This document shows positions 36,129 through 45,220 of a DNA stretch of 64,000 nt, one piece after another. Origin of the DNA: JADHLJ01 sp038146985 (GTDB lineage Bacteria; Pseudomonadota; Alphaproteobacteria; Thalassobaculales; Thalassobaculaceae); NCBI GenBank assembly GCA_038146985.1, contig JAYQSQ010000012.1, positions 248,001 to 312,000 of the forward strand, given 5' to 3'. Made by a program: the position numbers and the translations under genes. The notes under the pieces were generated by a model. That model saw nothing but the letters and a program-made list of their open reading frames with translations, did not search any database and was not told where the DNA came from. Numbering within the stretch: the stretch's first letter is position 1; every line of letters starts with the position of its first letter.

Positions 36129-37357
36129 CAGACCACTCCCTCTTGCTTGAGTTTTTCAAGATCGGCACTGGAGAGCCCGATCTCGCCAAAGATCTCGCCG
36201 TTATGCTGACCGATATCAGGGGCCGGCGTGCGCATCTGCGCCGGGGTGCCGGACATCCGCGGCACCGAGGCGTGCATCGGAAGACGGCCGTCCGGCATAT
36301 CGTCATCAGGCAGGGTGATCAACGAGGCACGCTCGCACACATAGGGATGGGTCGCCAGCTGTTCCACGTCGGCGACCGCCCCGACGGTCACGTCCGCGGC
36401 CTCGAAAATCTCCAGGCATTCGGCCTGGGTCCGCGCGCCCATGAACTCGGCGACGATGGGGTCGAGGATATGATTGTTGGCAAGGCGATCCGTGTTGGTT
36501 CTGAAGCGCGGATCGTCGATCAGTTCCGGCCGTCCGATCGCCCGCATCAGACGCTCCGACATGGCCTGCATCGAGGCGGAGAGCGCCACGAACTTGCCGT
36601 CCTTGCATTCATAGACGTTGCGCGGCGCCGTCGTCGAGGACAGCGAGCCGGTGCGCTCCGGGATTTCGCCGGTGATCGCGTGAATGGCGGATTGCGGGCC
36701 TAGCACCGAGAGGATCGGTTCGAACAGCGACAGATCGATGAGCTGGCCCTTGCCGCCCTTTTGCTCGACTTCCCGCACCGCGACCATGATCGAGAACGCG
36801 CCGTAGAGCCCGGCGATCATGTCGGCCAGCGCCAGCGGCGGCAGAACCGGCGGACGGTCACCGAACCCGTTCATCGCCGCGAAGCCGCTCATCGCCTCGA
36901 CCAGACTGCCGAAACCCGGCTTGTGGCTCCAGGGTCCGGTCTGGCCCCAGCCGGAGATTCGCACGATGGTCATCTTGGGATTACGCTGCCAAAGCACGTC
37001 CGGGCCGATTCCCCATTTCTCGATCGTGCCGGGCTTGAAGTTTTCCACCAGGACATCGGCGCTCTCGGCGAGCTTGAGCAGCATGTCCCGGCCCTGGGCC
37101 TTGCGCAGATCGAGGCTGATGCTTTTCTTGTTGCGGCAATAGACCTTCCAATGGGTGCTGATGCCCTTGGCCTTCCAGTTGCGCAGGTCATCGCCGACGC
37201 CCGGGCGCTCGACCTTGATGACCTCGGCCCCGTAATCCGCCAGCACATGGGTCACCATGTTGCCCGAGACCAGGCGCGAGAGGTCGAGAACCCTTATCCC
37301 GTCCAGCGGGACCGAGGCGCCGGGATTGAAATCCCGCTCCGGCAGACTGCTGGTCAT
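36128..37357 (-). CDS. CaiB/BaiF class III CoA-transferase
   Basis: 409 residues; ATG at 37357. Family features are LDGIRVLDLSRLVSGN, AEVIKVERPGVGDDLRNW and LVENFKPGTIEKWG; Asp in PPLALADMIAGLYG is at the position of the catalytic nucleophile of formyl-CoA transferase. This is a true transferase pattern, unlike the racemase at 1787, which has the His/Asp pair. It moves CoA between acids, and the coupled downstream CitE-like lyase presumably uses the product. Confidence 0.88.
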   Translation of the reverse strand: MTSSLPERDFNPGASVPLDGIRVLDLSRLVSGNMVTHVLADYGAEVIKVERPGVGDDLRNWKAKGISTHWKVYCRNKKSISLDLRKAQGRDMLLKLAESADVLVENFKPGTIEKWGIGPDVLWQRNPKMTIVRISGWGQTGPWSHKPGFGSLVEAMSGFAAMNGFGDRPPVLPPLALADMIAGLYGAFSIMVAVREVEQKGGKGQLIDLSLFEPILSVLGPQSAIHAITGEIPERTGSLSSTTAPRNVYECKDGKFVALSASMQAMSERLMRAIGRPELIDDPRFRTNTDRLANNHILDPIVAEFMGARTQAECLEIFEAADVTVGAVADVEQLATHPYVCERASLITLPDDDMPDGRLPMHASVPRMSGTPAQMRTPAPDIGQHNGEIFGEIGLSSADLEKLKQEGVV

Positions 37358-37395
37358 ATCGATCGCTCCACGTGAACCCCACCCTTGAACCAGGC

Positions 37396-37420
37396 CGTAA
37401 TCCGGGACTTGACCCGGAAC
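37396..37420. repeat. single palindromic repeat unit
   Basis: CGTAATCCGGGACTTGACCC plus GGAAC: CCGGG and CCCGG arms around ACTTGA, a close match to the outer half of the repeats at 3122 and 53499. It sits between the divergent CoA-transferase and the 61-residue gene. Confidence 0.5.
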
Positions 37421-37485
37421 GGACCGCCTTCGACACTGCCGCCCGACAAACGACGATCCCGTTCTAGCAAACCCGGAGACCGAAG

Positions 37486-37671
37486 ATGGCAGGCGTGAAG
37501 ATCCAACATACCTTCGAGATACAGGAAGATGCTCTGGCCATGCTGGATGAGGCGGTCAAGAAACACGACCTTGATAGCCGAGACAAGGCACTGCGGTGCC
37601 TGCTGGATTTTTGCGCCGAGGACGGCGACTGGGACGACATCTTCGAGACCATCCGCTGCCGGCGCTGCTAG
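37486..37671 (+). CDS. small ribbon-helix-helix-like conserved protein
   Basis: 61 residues; ATG at 37486 with a GGAGAC upstream. A short beta-strand-like start (VKIQHTFEIQEDALAMLDEA) precedes two helices (SRDKALRCLLDFCAED), which fits a ribbon-helix-helix-like fold. It ends with a Cys-rich tail (IRCRRC). The stop codon overlaps the stop of the convergent threonine aldolase gene. Its function is unknown; DNA binding is only a guess from the fold. Confidence 0.6.
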   Translation: MAGVKIQHTFEIQEDALAMLDEAVKKHDLDSRDKALRCLLDFCAEDGDWDDIFETIRCRRC

Positions 37672-38738
37672 CCGCCCCGGATAACCCGCGCCGCGTTGTC
37701 GGCGACCTCGAGAAAATAGCCGACATCGTCGGGTGTCGTATCAAAGCTGGTGACCAGCCGCGCCGATACCGTGCCGTCCCGCTCGCCCCAGGTATAGAAC
37801 ACACAGCCCGCCTCCTGGAGAGCCGCCGCCACGCGCACCGGCAGGGTCAGGAACAGCATGTTGGTCTCAATCGGAAACCACTGGTCGACGCCGTCCACCT
37901 TCTTCAGGCCATCCGACAGTGTCGCCGCCATGGCGTTGGCGTTGCCCGCTTTGGCGATCCAGCGCCCGGCTTCGAGATAGGCGACGAGCTGCGCCGAGAG
38001 GAACCGCATCTTCGAGAACAGGTGCCCGCCGCGCTTGCGGCGGAACTCGAAGTCGCCGGCCTTGCCGGGGTCCATGAACACCACCGCCTCGGCCGAGAAG
38101 GCCCCGTTCTTGGTCGCGCCCAGCGAAAGCACGTCGACGCCAGCCTTCCAGGTCATCTCCGCCGGCGTCACGCCGAGCGCCGCGACGGCATTGGCAAGGC
38201 GCGCGCCGTCCATATGGAGCGCCAGACCGTTGTCTCGGCAAACCCCGGAGATCGCCCGGATCTCGCCGGGTGAATACACCGCACCGACCTCGCTCGCCTG
38301 GGTGATGCTGACCGCCGCCGGCTGGGCGTGGTGCACCGGCGGGGCGGGCGAGTCGACCTCGACCTTTGCGCGGAGACTCTCGGCGGAGAACTTGGCCCCC
38401 TCGCCTCCCAGAAGCGCGAGCTTGCCTCCGCCCATATAGAATTCCGGCGCCGCGCACTCGTCCTCCTCGATATGCGAGCCCTCGTGGCAGAAGACCACAC
38501 CATAGGGCGGAGAAACCGATGCCAGCGACAGCGCATTCGCGGCGGTGCCGGTGGCGACGGGAAAAATCGCCACCTTGCGCTCGAACACCTGGTTCGCGAG
38601 TTCACCGAGCCGGTGCGTGAACGCGTCATCGCCATAGGGCATGGCGGGAGCGGCGGCGGCTTCGTTGAGCGCCGCCATGACCTCGGGCATGGCTCCTGCG
38701 GTATTGTCGCTGGCGAAGTTGACGTGACGGTTCGGCAC
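37668..38738 (-). CDS. ltaE: low-specificity L-threonine aldolase (PLP-dependent)
   Basis: 356 residues from the GTG at 38738, which has AAGGAG about 8 bases upstream; the longer open frame runs into the neighbouring gene. Fold-type I PLP enzyme: FASDNTAGAMPEVMAAL, YGDDAFTHRLGELA, HMDGARLANAVAALG (Asp binding the pyridine nitrogen) and LSLGATKNGAFSAEAV with the PLP lysine. It cleaves beta-hydroxy amino acids such as threonine to glycine and aldehyde. It follows the small membrane-protein gene by 19 bases on the same strand. Confidence 0.9.
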   Translation of the reverse strand: MPNRHVNFASDNTAGAMPEVMAALNEAAAAPAMPYGDDAFTHRLGELANQVFERKVAIFPVATGTAANALSLASVSPPYGVVFCHEGSHIEEDECAAPEFYMGGGKLALLGGEGAKFSAESLRAKVEVDSPAPPVHHAQPAAVSITQASEVGAVYSPGEIRAISGVCRDNGLALHMDGARLANAVAALGVTPAEMTWKAGVDVLSLGATKNGAFSAEAVVFMDPGKAGDFEFRRKRGGHLFSKMRFLSAQLVAYLEAGRWIAKAGNANAMAATLSDGLKKVDGVDQWFPIETNMLFLTLPVRVAAALQEAGCVFYTWGERDGTVSARLVTSFDTTPDDVGYFLEVADNAARVIRGG

Positions 38739-38757
38739 GGCGGGCACTCCTTGCGAG

Positions 38758-39147
38758 CTATTTAACCTGCTCGAGATGTATTTTGCCGAGTTCCGCGCCG
38801 GTGGCCCCATCGAGTACCAGCACCCGCGCAAGGCCGCCGGCCGTCTCGTAGTGGATGTAGAGGCGTCCGGAACCGGCGGACACCGAGACCACGCGCGCCT
38901 CGTCCGGCAAGGCATGGGCAATCTCTCCGAACGGCACGGAAATCGGCGCCGAAGAAACCGGTGCCGCCGCTTCCTTGGTCCCACCGGACAATCTGGAGAC
39001 GATCGTTGCCACCACCGTCACCACACCGGCCACGATCAGGATCCCCATCACCACGACGAGAACCTTCAGCACCCTGAGGGCCGGCGGGTCGGTGCTTGAA
39101 TCACCGGAGTTCAGCTTGGCCGCGCTTTGGTCTAGCTTGCCCGCCAT
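38758..39147 (-). CDS. small single-pass membrane protein (DUF6476-like)
   Basis: 129 residues from the ATG at 39147. A hydrophilic N-terminus is followed by one strong membrane helix (about residues 25-49, VLKVLVVVMGILIVAGVVTV) and a small C-terminal domain (SAGSGRLYIHYET, RVLVLDGATGAELGKI) probably outside the membrane. Small proteins of this type are found next to ltaE and a pseudouridine synthase in other alphaproteobacteria; the family name is from memory. Its ATG overlaps the ATG of the divergent RluA-family gene (CATG). Confidence 0.7.
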   Translation of the reverse strand: MAGKLDQSAAKLNSGDSSTDPPALRVLKVLVVVMGILIVAGVVTVVATIVSRLSGGTKEAAAPVSSAPISVPFGEIAHALPDEARVVSVSAGSGRLYIHYETAGGLARVLVLDGATGAELGKIHLEQVK

Positions 39148-40153
39148 GACATCTCTCAAAAGCACCCTCGTGACGATCAGAGCCGATGATCCGGCTTTCG
39201 ATCATATCCTCGACGGCTCGGGGCCGGACCGTCTGGACCGTTGGCTCGCCGAGCGGGTCGCGGTCCTGCCGGACACGCCGGACCTGTCCCGAAGCCGGCT
39301 CAAGGCGCTGATCCTCGACGGCCAGGTTTCGTCGGGCGGCGAGACGATAACCGACCCCTCGGCGGCGGTCAAACCAGGTCAAAGCTATGAAATCCTGGTC
39401 CCGCCGCCGGTCGCGGACACGCCCGCGCCACAGGACATTCCGCTCAAGATTATCTTCGAGGATCCTCACCTGATCGTGCTGGACAAGCCATCGGGCATCG
39501 CGGTGCATCCGGCGCCGGGCTCGCTCGACTCGACACTGGTCAACGCGCTGCTGGCCCATTGCGGCGATGGTCTGTCGGGGATCGGCGGCGTGCGCCGGCC
39601 CGGCATCGTGCATCGGTTGGACAAGGACACCACCGGACTGATGGTGGTCGCCAAGACCGACGAGGCGCATCACGGGCTTGTGCATCAGTTCGCCGCGCGC
39701 AGTGTGGGCCGGAGCTATCTCGCTCTCGTCTGGGGCGCCGTCGCGCAGATGGAGGGCCGGATCGAAGGGCCGATCGGGCGTAGCCGGCGTAACCGCAAGA
39801 AAATGGCGGTCACCTCCCATGGCGGCAAGCCGGCGGCGACCAACTATCGGGTGCTGCGCCGGTTCCGCGACATCGCGACGCTGCTGGAATGCCGCCTCGA
39901 ATCCGGACGCACCCACCAGATCCGCGTGCATATGACCCATATCGGTCACGGCCTTGTCGGTGATCCGCTTTACGGCGGCGGCGATCGCCGCAAGGGCTCC
40001 AGCGACGCCGAGGTCGCGGCGGCGAAGCGCCTCGGACGCCAGGCCCTGCACGCCAATACCCTCGCCTTCACCCATCCGGTGACCGGCGAGGAGGTCTCTT
40101 TCACCAGTGAGATGCCGGATGATTTCCAACAACTGGTGGCGGCATTTGAGTGA
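39146..40153 (+). CDS. RluA-family 23S rRNA pseudouridine synthase (RluD/RluC-like)
   Basis: 335 residues from the ATG at 39146; a GTG at 39170 is an alternative. An N-terminal S4-type RNA-binding domain (DRWLAERVAVLP, KALILDGQVSSGG) precedes the catalytic domain, with the nucleophilic Asp in GIVHRLDKDTTGLMVVAKT, and with ESGRTHQIRVHM and GDPLYGGG. It isomerises uridines in 23S rRNA. Which positions are modified cannot be decided from the sequence. The start codon overlaps that of the divergent membrane-protein gene. Confidence 0.9.
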   Translation: MTSLKSTLVTIRADDPAFDHILDGSGPDRLDRWLAERVAVLPDTPDLSRSRLKALILDGQVSSGGETITDPSAAVKPGQSYEILVPPPVADTPAPQDIPLKIIFEDPHLIVLDKPSGIAVHPAPGSLDSTLVNALLAHCGDGLSGIGGVRRPGIVHRLDKDTTGLMVVAKTDEAHHGLVHQFAARSVGRSYLALVWGAVAQMEGRIEGPIGRSRRNRKKMAVTSHGGKPAATNYRVLRRFRDIATLLECRLESGRTHQIRVHMTHIGHGLVGDPLYGGGDRRKGSSDAEVAAAKRLGRQALHANTLAFTHPVTGEEVSFTSEMPDDFQQLVAAFE

Positions 40154-40188
40154 GGTGACTAAGGGCTCGGTCGCTATCCAACCTTTGC

Positions 40189-40216
40189 CGTATCCCCGAT
40201 CTTCGTCGGGGATACG
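40189..40216. repeat. single palindromic repeat unit
   Basis: CGTATCCCCGA and TCGGGGATACG are perfect 11-base arms around TCTTCG. It matches the outer half of the pair at 17752-17899. It lies 36 bases after the pseudouridine synthase gene and could also fold as a stem-loop in that transcript, but no T-run follows. Confidence 0.6.
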
Positions 40217-40308
40217 ATTTGGAACTAAACGTTCTCAAACAGACTTACCCGCGCATTTTGCCGCACCTGCGAAATGAATTTGACTTCCCCCTCGGCTTCA
40301 CTAAGTTC

Positions 40309-40338
40309 CGCGGCGGGCCGCCGCTCCCCAACGAGCGG
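40309..40338 (+). promoter_or_regulatory. structured leader ahead of serC (candidate serC RNA motif)
   Basis: Two GC-rich hairpins overlap: one at about 40310-40324 (GCGGCG / CGCCGC arms) and one at 40321-40338 (CCGCTC / GAGCGG around CCCAAC). They share the bases CCGC and so exclude each other. The second ends just before the AAGG that serves the serC start. A conserved 'serC' leader RNA is known upstream of serC in alphaproteobacteria. The similarity is by position and shape only. Confidence 0.42.
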
Positions 40339-40361
40339 TAACGATATGAAGGATGACGACC

Positions 40362-41514
40362 ATGAAGCCAACGGCTCTGCCGGGGGTTCCCCTGTTCTCA
40401 TCCGGACCGTGTGCAAAGCGACCCGGATGGGGCCCCGCTGTTCTCACCAACGCCGCTCTTGGGCGTTCTCACCGGGCCGAGCCCGCGAAATCCAAACTTG
40501 CAGAGGTCTGCGCCCGCACCGGCGCCCTGCTGGGCCTGCCGGAAGGCTGGCGGGTCGGCATTGTGCCGGCCTCCGATACCGGCGCCTTCGAGATGGCCAT
40601 GTGGTCGCTGCTCGGCGCGAGGGCGTGGATCTCTTGGCCTGGAGAGCTTCGGCGCCGGTTGGGTGACCGACGCGGTCACAGTCAAGATCGCTGACACGCG
40701 AGTCCTTGAAGCCGAATGGCGCGTTGCCGGATCTCGACGCGGTCGATTTCACGCGCGACGTGGTCTTTACCTGGAACGGCACCACCTCCGGCGTGCGTGT
40801 CCCCAACGGCGACTGGATCGCTGATGACCGCGAGGAGCTGACCCCTATGATGCGACCAGTGCAGTGCTGGCCCAGGACATTCCCTGGGGAAAGATCGATG
40901 CTCGCCACCTTCTCCTGGCAGAAGGTGCTCGGCGGCGAGGCGGCCCGCATGCTGGTGCTGGTCCGCGCGCGGTGGAACGGCTGGAAAAGTCATACCCCGC
41001 CCTGGCCGCTGCCGAAGATCTTCCGCCTGACCAAGGGCGGCAAGCTGTCGAGGGTGTCTTCCGGGGCGAGACCCTGAACACGCCGTCGATGCTCTGCGTC
41101 GAGGACGTGCTCGACGCGCTGCGCTGGGCCGAGGGAATCGGCGGATTGCCGGCCCTGAAGGCCCGCGCCGACGCCAATCTAGCGGCGGTCTCCCGCTGGA
41201 TCGGGGACAGCCGCTGGGCCGGTTTCCTGGCGAAGGACCCGGCCACCCGCTCGAACACCTCGATCTGCGTGTCGATCACCGATCCGTGGTTCACCGGCTT
41301 GCCGGATAGCGAACGGGCGGCTGTGCCGAAGCGCATGGCGGCGCTGCTGGAAGCCGAGGGCGCGGCCTTCGATGTCAACGGCTACCGTGATGCGCCTCCC
41401 GGTCTGCGGATCTGGGGTGGTGCGACCGTGGAGACCGCCGATATCGAGGCGCTTCTGCCCTGGTTGGACTGGGCCTTCGGCGAGGTCAAGGCGAGCGCCA
41501 CCAAGGCGGCCTGA
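40362..41514 (+). pseudogene. serC: phosphoserine aminotransferase, frameshifted
   Basis: The ATG at 40362 (AAGG 9 bases upstream) opens MKPTALPGVPLFSSGPCAKRPG; the frame breaks near 40620. Pieces then appear in alternating frames: LPDLDAVDFTRDVVFTWNG, DDREELT, LAQDIPWGKIDA, TFSWQKVLGGEAA (PLP lysine) and, from about 40940, an intact C-terminal half (ERLEKSYPALAAAEDLPPDQ to the stop at 41514). At least five indels between 40620 and 40960 are needed. Together they give the roughly 385-residue alphaproteobacterial SerC, which converts 3-phosphohydroxypyruvate to phosphoserine. The gene directly precedes an intact serA, so it is probably whole in the organism. Confidence 0.82.
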
Positions 41515-41580
41515 GCCTCTTTTCCCAATGATCCGCGGGACGAGTCCCGCCACGACGACCCCCAAGACAGGGAGGGCGAT

Positions 41581-43158
41581 ATGCCCAAGGTATTGATTTC
41601 CGACGACTTAAGCCCGCGCGCCACCGAGATCCTCGAAGAGCGCGGCATCGAGGTCGACCGCAAGGTCGGCATGAAACCCGAGGAACTGAAGGCGTGCATC
41701 GGCGCCTATGACGGCCTTGCGATCCGTTCCGCGACCAAGGCGACGCGCGAGATGCTGGCGGCAGCGGGCAACCTCAAGGTGATCGGCCGGGCCGGGATCG
41801 GCGTCGCCAATGTCGATGTGGACGCGGCGACCGAAGCCGGCGTGGTGGTGATGAACACCCCTTTCGGCAATGCGGTAACCACGGCGGAGCATGCGATCGC
41901 CATGATCTGCGCCCTCGCCCGCGAGATCCCCATGGCCAACGACTCGACCCAGGCCGGCAAGTGGGAAAAGTCCCGCTTCATGGGTACCGAAATCACCGGC
42001 AAGCGGCTGGGCCTGATCGGCTGCGGCAATATCGGCTCGATCGTTGCCGACCGGGCGCGCGGCCTCCGGATGCGGGTCAGCGCCTATGACCCGTATTTGA
42101 GCGACGAGCGGGCGGTCGAACTGGGCGTGCGCAAGGTCGATCTCGACACGTTGCTGGCGGAATCCGACTTCATCTCGCTGCACACCCCGCTGACCGACGC
42201 GACCCGCGATATCATCGATGCCGAGGCGCTGGCCAAGACCAAAAAGGGTGTGCGGATCGTCAATTGCGCGCGCGGTGGTCTGGTGGTCGAGGCGGCCTTG
42301 CGCGCGGCGCTCGACTCCGGACACGTCGCCGGCGCCGGCGTCGATGTTTTCTCCACCGAGCCGGCCAAGGAGAACGTGCTGTTCGGCGCGCCCGGCCTGA
42401 TCGCCACACCGCATCTTGGTGCCGCGACCATGGAGGCCCAGGAGAAGGTGGCGCTGCAGGTGGCCGAACAGATGGCGGACTATCTCCTGACCGGTGCCAT
42501 CAGCAATGCGGTCAATATGCCCTCCGTCACGGCGGAGGAAGCGCCGGTGCTGCGACCCTATATGAAGCTCGCCGAACTGCTCGGCAGCTTCGCCGGCCAG
42601 GTCGCGGAGGAAGCCGTCAAGGCGGTCCGCATCGAGTTCGAGGGCCTCGCCACCGCGATCAATACCGCGCCGGTGGTTTCGGCCGCACTCGCCGGCGTGA
42701 TGAAGCCCAGCATGGACGCGGTCAACATGGTGAGCGCGCCGAAGGTCGCGCAAAGCCGGGGCATCGCCGTCTCGACGGTGCAACACGACCGCCCTTGCGA
42801 CTACCAGACCCTCCTGCGCCTGACGGTGGAGGGCGCGACCCGCACCCGGGTGATGGCCGGCACCCTATTTGCCGGCGACCGGCCCCGTCTGATCGACATC
42901 CAGGGCATCAAGGTCGAGGCGGAGTTCGCGCCACGCATGCTCTATGTGCGAAACTACGACCGGCCCGGCTTCATCGGCGGGCTCGGCACGGTGCTCGGCA
43001 ATGAGGGCCTCAACATCGCGACCTTCCATCTTGGCCGGCGCGACCATAGCGGCGAGGCCCTTGCCCTGGTGGAAGTCGACGGCGAAATCGACGATGATCT
43101 GCTCGCCAAGGTCAGGGCACTGCCGCAGGTGGTGAGGGTGAATGCGCTAAAGTTCTAA
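41581..43158 (+). CDS. serA: D-3-phosphoglycerate dehydrogenase
   Basis: 525 residues; ATG at 41581 after GGGAGG. First step of serine synthesis: NAD-dependent oxidation of 3-phosphoglycerate. Features are GRAGIGVANVDVDAATEAG, the NAD-binding RLGLIGCGNIGSIVADRARG, the catalytic Arg in IVNCARGGLVVE and His in ATPHLGAATMEAQ. An intervening regulatory domain and a C-terminal ACT domain (YVRNYDRPGFIGGLGTVLGN) follow, as in the long Bacillus/mycobacterial-type enzyme. It lies 66 bases downstream of serC on the same strand, so the two form a serC-serA operon. Confidence 0.95.
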   Translation: MPKVLISDDLSPRATEILEERGIEVDRKVGMKPEELKACIGAYDGLAIRSATKATREMLAAAGNLKVIGRAGIGVANVDVDAATEAGVVVMNTPFGNAVTTAEHAIAMICALAREIPMANDSTQAGKWEKSRFMGTEITGKRLGLIGCGNIGSIVADRARGLRMRVSAYDPYLSDERAVELGVRKVDLDTLLAESDFISLHTPLTDATRDIIDAEALAKTKKGVRIVNCARGGLVVEAALRAALDSGHVAGAGVDVFSTEPAKENVLFGAPGLIATPHLGAATMEAQEKVALQVAEQMADYLLTGAISNAVNMPSVTAEEAPVLRPYMKLAELLGSFAGQVAEEAVKAVRIEFEGLATAINTAPVVSAALAGVMKPSMDAVNMVSAPKVAQSRGIAVSTVQHDRPCDYQTLLRLTVEGATRTRVMAGTLFAGDRPRLIDIQGIKVEAEFAPRMLYVRNYDRPGFIGGLGTVLGNEGLNIATFHLGRRDHSGEALALVEVDGEIDDDLLAKVRALPQVVRVNALKF

Positions 43159-43173
43159 CCGGCCCCTACGGCA

Positions 43174-44067
43174 TCATCCGGTAGCGAGACGATAGCGCGA
43201 CGGCTCAAAACTCAAATCGGCCGTCGCGAACCAGTTCCAGTCGTCCGGGTTGTATGGCAAGCGCGAAGCCTCGCGTTCGTCAACGACCCGGCCTTCTGAT
43301 TCCAGGATTCGATAGAAACGGTAGTCATGCGGCCGAAGGTAACGGAAAAGTCTTTCGCTCCAATCCGGGCTTAAGATCTCCATAAGGATGTCCGGGCGAC
43401 GCTGGTGCAGAAGGCTTTTCGCGCCGACAAGCACCGCTTCCTCCCCCCCTTCCACATCGACCTTCAGCAGGAAGCGGTTGCCGGATCCAGCGAGCGGCAA
43501 AATATTGTCGAGCGTGTCCGTTTGGGCCGGCACCTGCTCCACGAGCGGCGAAGCCGGGGACTTGTCCGACCGGATGCGGCCGCCAGTATTGATCCACCGG
43601 TATGGTTTCTTATTGCATTCGAGATCCACCGTTCCCACGGCGTTTGCGATCGCTATCCGCCGGATCGAAATATTGCGGAACTCGTTCGCCGCCACGTTCA
43701 GTTCCGTTCTTGAGGCCGCTTCCGGCAAAGGTTCGATCGCGAAAATTTGGGCGTGCGGATTGGCCGAAGCGGCCGTCAATGAGTAGAGCCCGGTGTTCGC
43801 GCCAATGTCGAAAACAACATCAGCGAGCCTTGCCCGATCCGCCCACAGGATGAGCGCCAGATCCTCATATCTCTGATTCCAGACCTTCGCCCGGACGACG
43901 TGACAATCGTTGATGGAGAACATCACAAACGGAGCCATCCCAGCAATCTCGAATGTCTGAAATCCGACGAAAGGATTCGATTGCCAATCAAACCCGGATG
44001 CGTTCTCGGCCACGATCGAAAGCGTTCTTCGATTTCGTTCCTCGATTTCCCGGGCCGATTTGCCCAT
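43174..44067 (-). CDS. FkbM-family SAM-dependent methyltransferase
   Basis: 297 residues. The ATG at 44067 is favoured because GGGAGAG lies 7 bases upstream; the open frame also offers an ATG at 44073 and a TTG at 44082. The SAM-binding motif I is VVFDIGANTGLYSLTAA, followed by IFAIEPLPEA, and the FkbM-type motif LLKVDVEGGEEAVLVGAK is present. It methylates a hydroxyl of a saccharide or other small molecule. No glycan cluster is adjacent, though the TPR/glycosyltransferase-like gene at 47473 is close. Confidence 0.87.
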   Translation of the reverse strand: MGKSAREIEERNRRTLSIVAENASGFDWQSNPFVGFQTFEIAGMAPFVMFSINDCHVVRAKVWNQRYEDLALILWADRARLADVVFDIGANTGLYSLTAASANPHAQIFAIEPLPEAASRTELNVAANEFRNISIRRIAIANAVGTVDLECNKKPYRWINTGGRIRSDKSPASPLVEQVPAQTDTLDNILPLAGSGNRFLLKVDVEGGEEAVLVGAKSLLHQRRPDILMEILSPDWSERLFRYLRPHDYRFYRILESEGRVVDEREASRLPYNPDDWNWFATADLSFEPSRYRLATG

Positions 44068-44208
44068 CACCATCTCTCCCAAGACACCACGTCGGTTCGC
44101 GTGTCAAAAACTACCCTTTTCCTTTTCCCGATCAAATTGGATCTGTTGAGCTTGGATGAGCGTTGCCGCAAAGTATGAAAAGCAACGTAGAGTGGTAAAG
44201 GTAAGAAA

Positions 44209-45150
44209 ATGATCGGTGCTGGAAAAGCCATCTCACCAATTCTGGCAACGATCATCACTCTGGGGTTTGCGGTGAATTGCTTCGCCGAAACCAAAGTCCG
44301 CGAGATCACGGACTTTCCGCCCTTGACGCCGGCGGAGGGAACGGCGTTGACCGACGGGATCCCGCATGGACGAGCCGACCACGCCTCCGGGAAGTTTTTC
44401 GAGGTCGGCGTCATGAAGGCCTGGTTCGCGGTGCCGACGGACCGCTATCCCCATGGCGTCCTGGGCGACCGGATCGAGGCGGGCGGTGTCATCATCCAGC
44501 CACCATCGTCCGGCGCGCCGTCGGCCTTTCTCATCAAAGTGCCGGAGGACTCGGTGTTCGAGGATATCCAACCCCGGATTGTTGATTTCGACGGTGACGG
44601 GATCCTCGATATCGTGGCGATCCGCTCTTACCTCACTGCCGGCGCGTCGATCTCGGTCATCGGTTACCGCGAGGGGGAGGACGGCTCGGTACGCTCCTAC
44701 TGGATGCAGTCGCCGCCGATCGGCACGGCGAACCGCTGGCTGAACCCAGTGGGCGTCGCGGATTTCGACGGCGACGGCGAAAAGGAGATCGCCGCCGTGG
44801 TGACCCCGCATATCGGCGGCGTGCTGACCCTCTATGAACGAAGCGGCGAAGAACTTGTTCCGAAACCTTTGTTGAACGACGTGTCGAACCACGCCATCGG
44901 CTCCCCAGATCTGAGGCTGCACGCGGTCATCGACTGGAACGATGACGGCATCAAGGACATCGCCGTGCCGGACCAGAGCCGTTCTGTCCTGCGGTTCATC
45001 ACTTTGAAGGGCGGTACAGCCAAGGAGATCGACCGCGTGGATCTCGGTGCCGAGATGATCCCGCCGATGCTGCAACGGCAATGGAAGACCGAGCCCTGGG
45101 AGATCGTCGTTCGCCTGAAGAACGGCAAGGCCGTGGCTGTGTCGCGTTAG
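44209..45150 (+). CDS. secreted FG-GAP/VCBS-repeat protein
   Basis: 313 residues; ATG at 44209. The signal peptide (ISPILATIITLGFAVNCFA) is cleaved near residue 26. At least two calcium-binding FG-GAP-like units are seen: VDFDGDGILDIVAI and ADFDGDGEKEIAAV; a third, degenerate unit (IDWNDDGIKDIAV) follows. This points to a beta-propeller exported to the periplasm or outside the cell. The function is unknown; such proteins commonly bind ligands or surfaces. Confidence 0.85.
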   Translation: MIGAGKAISPILATIITLGFAVNCFAETKVREITDFPPLTPAEGTALTDGIPHGRADHASGKFFEVGVMKAWFAVPTDRYPHGVLGDRIEAGGVIIQPPSSGAPSAFLIKVPEDSVFEDIQPRIVDFDGDGILDIVAIRSYLTAGASISVIGYREGEDGSVRSYWMQSPPIGTANRWLNPVGVADFDGDGEKEIAAVVTPHIGGVLTLYERSGEELVPKPLLNDVSNHAIGSPDLRLHAVIDWNDDGIKDIAVPDQSRSVLRFITLKGGTAKEIDRVDLGAEMIPPMLQRQWKTEPWEIVVRLKNGKAVAVSR

Positions 45151-45220
45151 CCTCCGGCACCGTTCCGGGAGCACGGGCAAAGCTTCTGGGGCATCCTCCC
45201 CTTCCCCGGCCCTCGCATTC

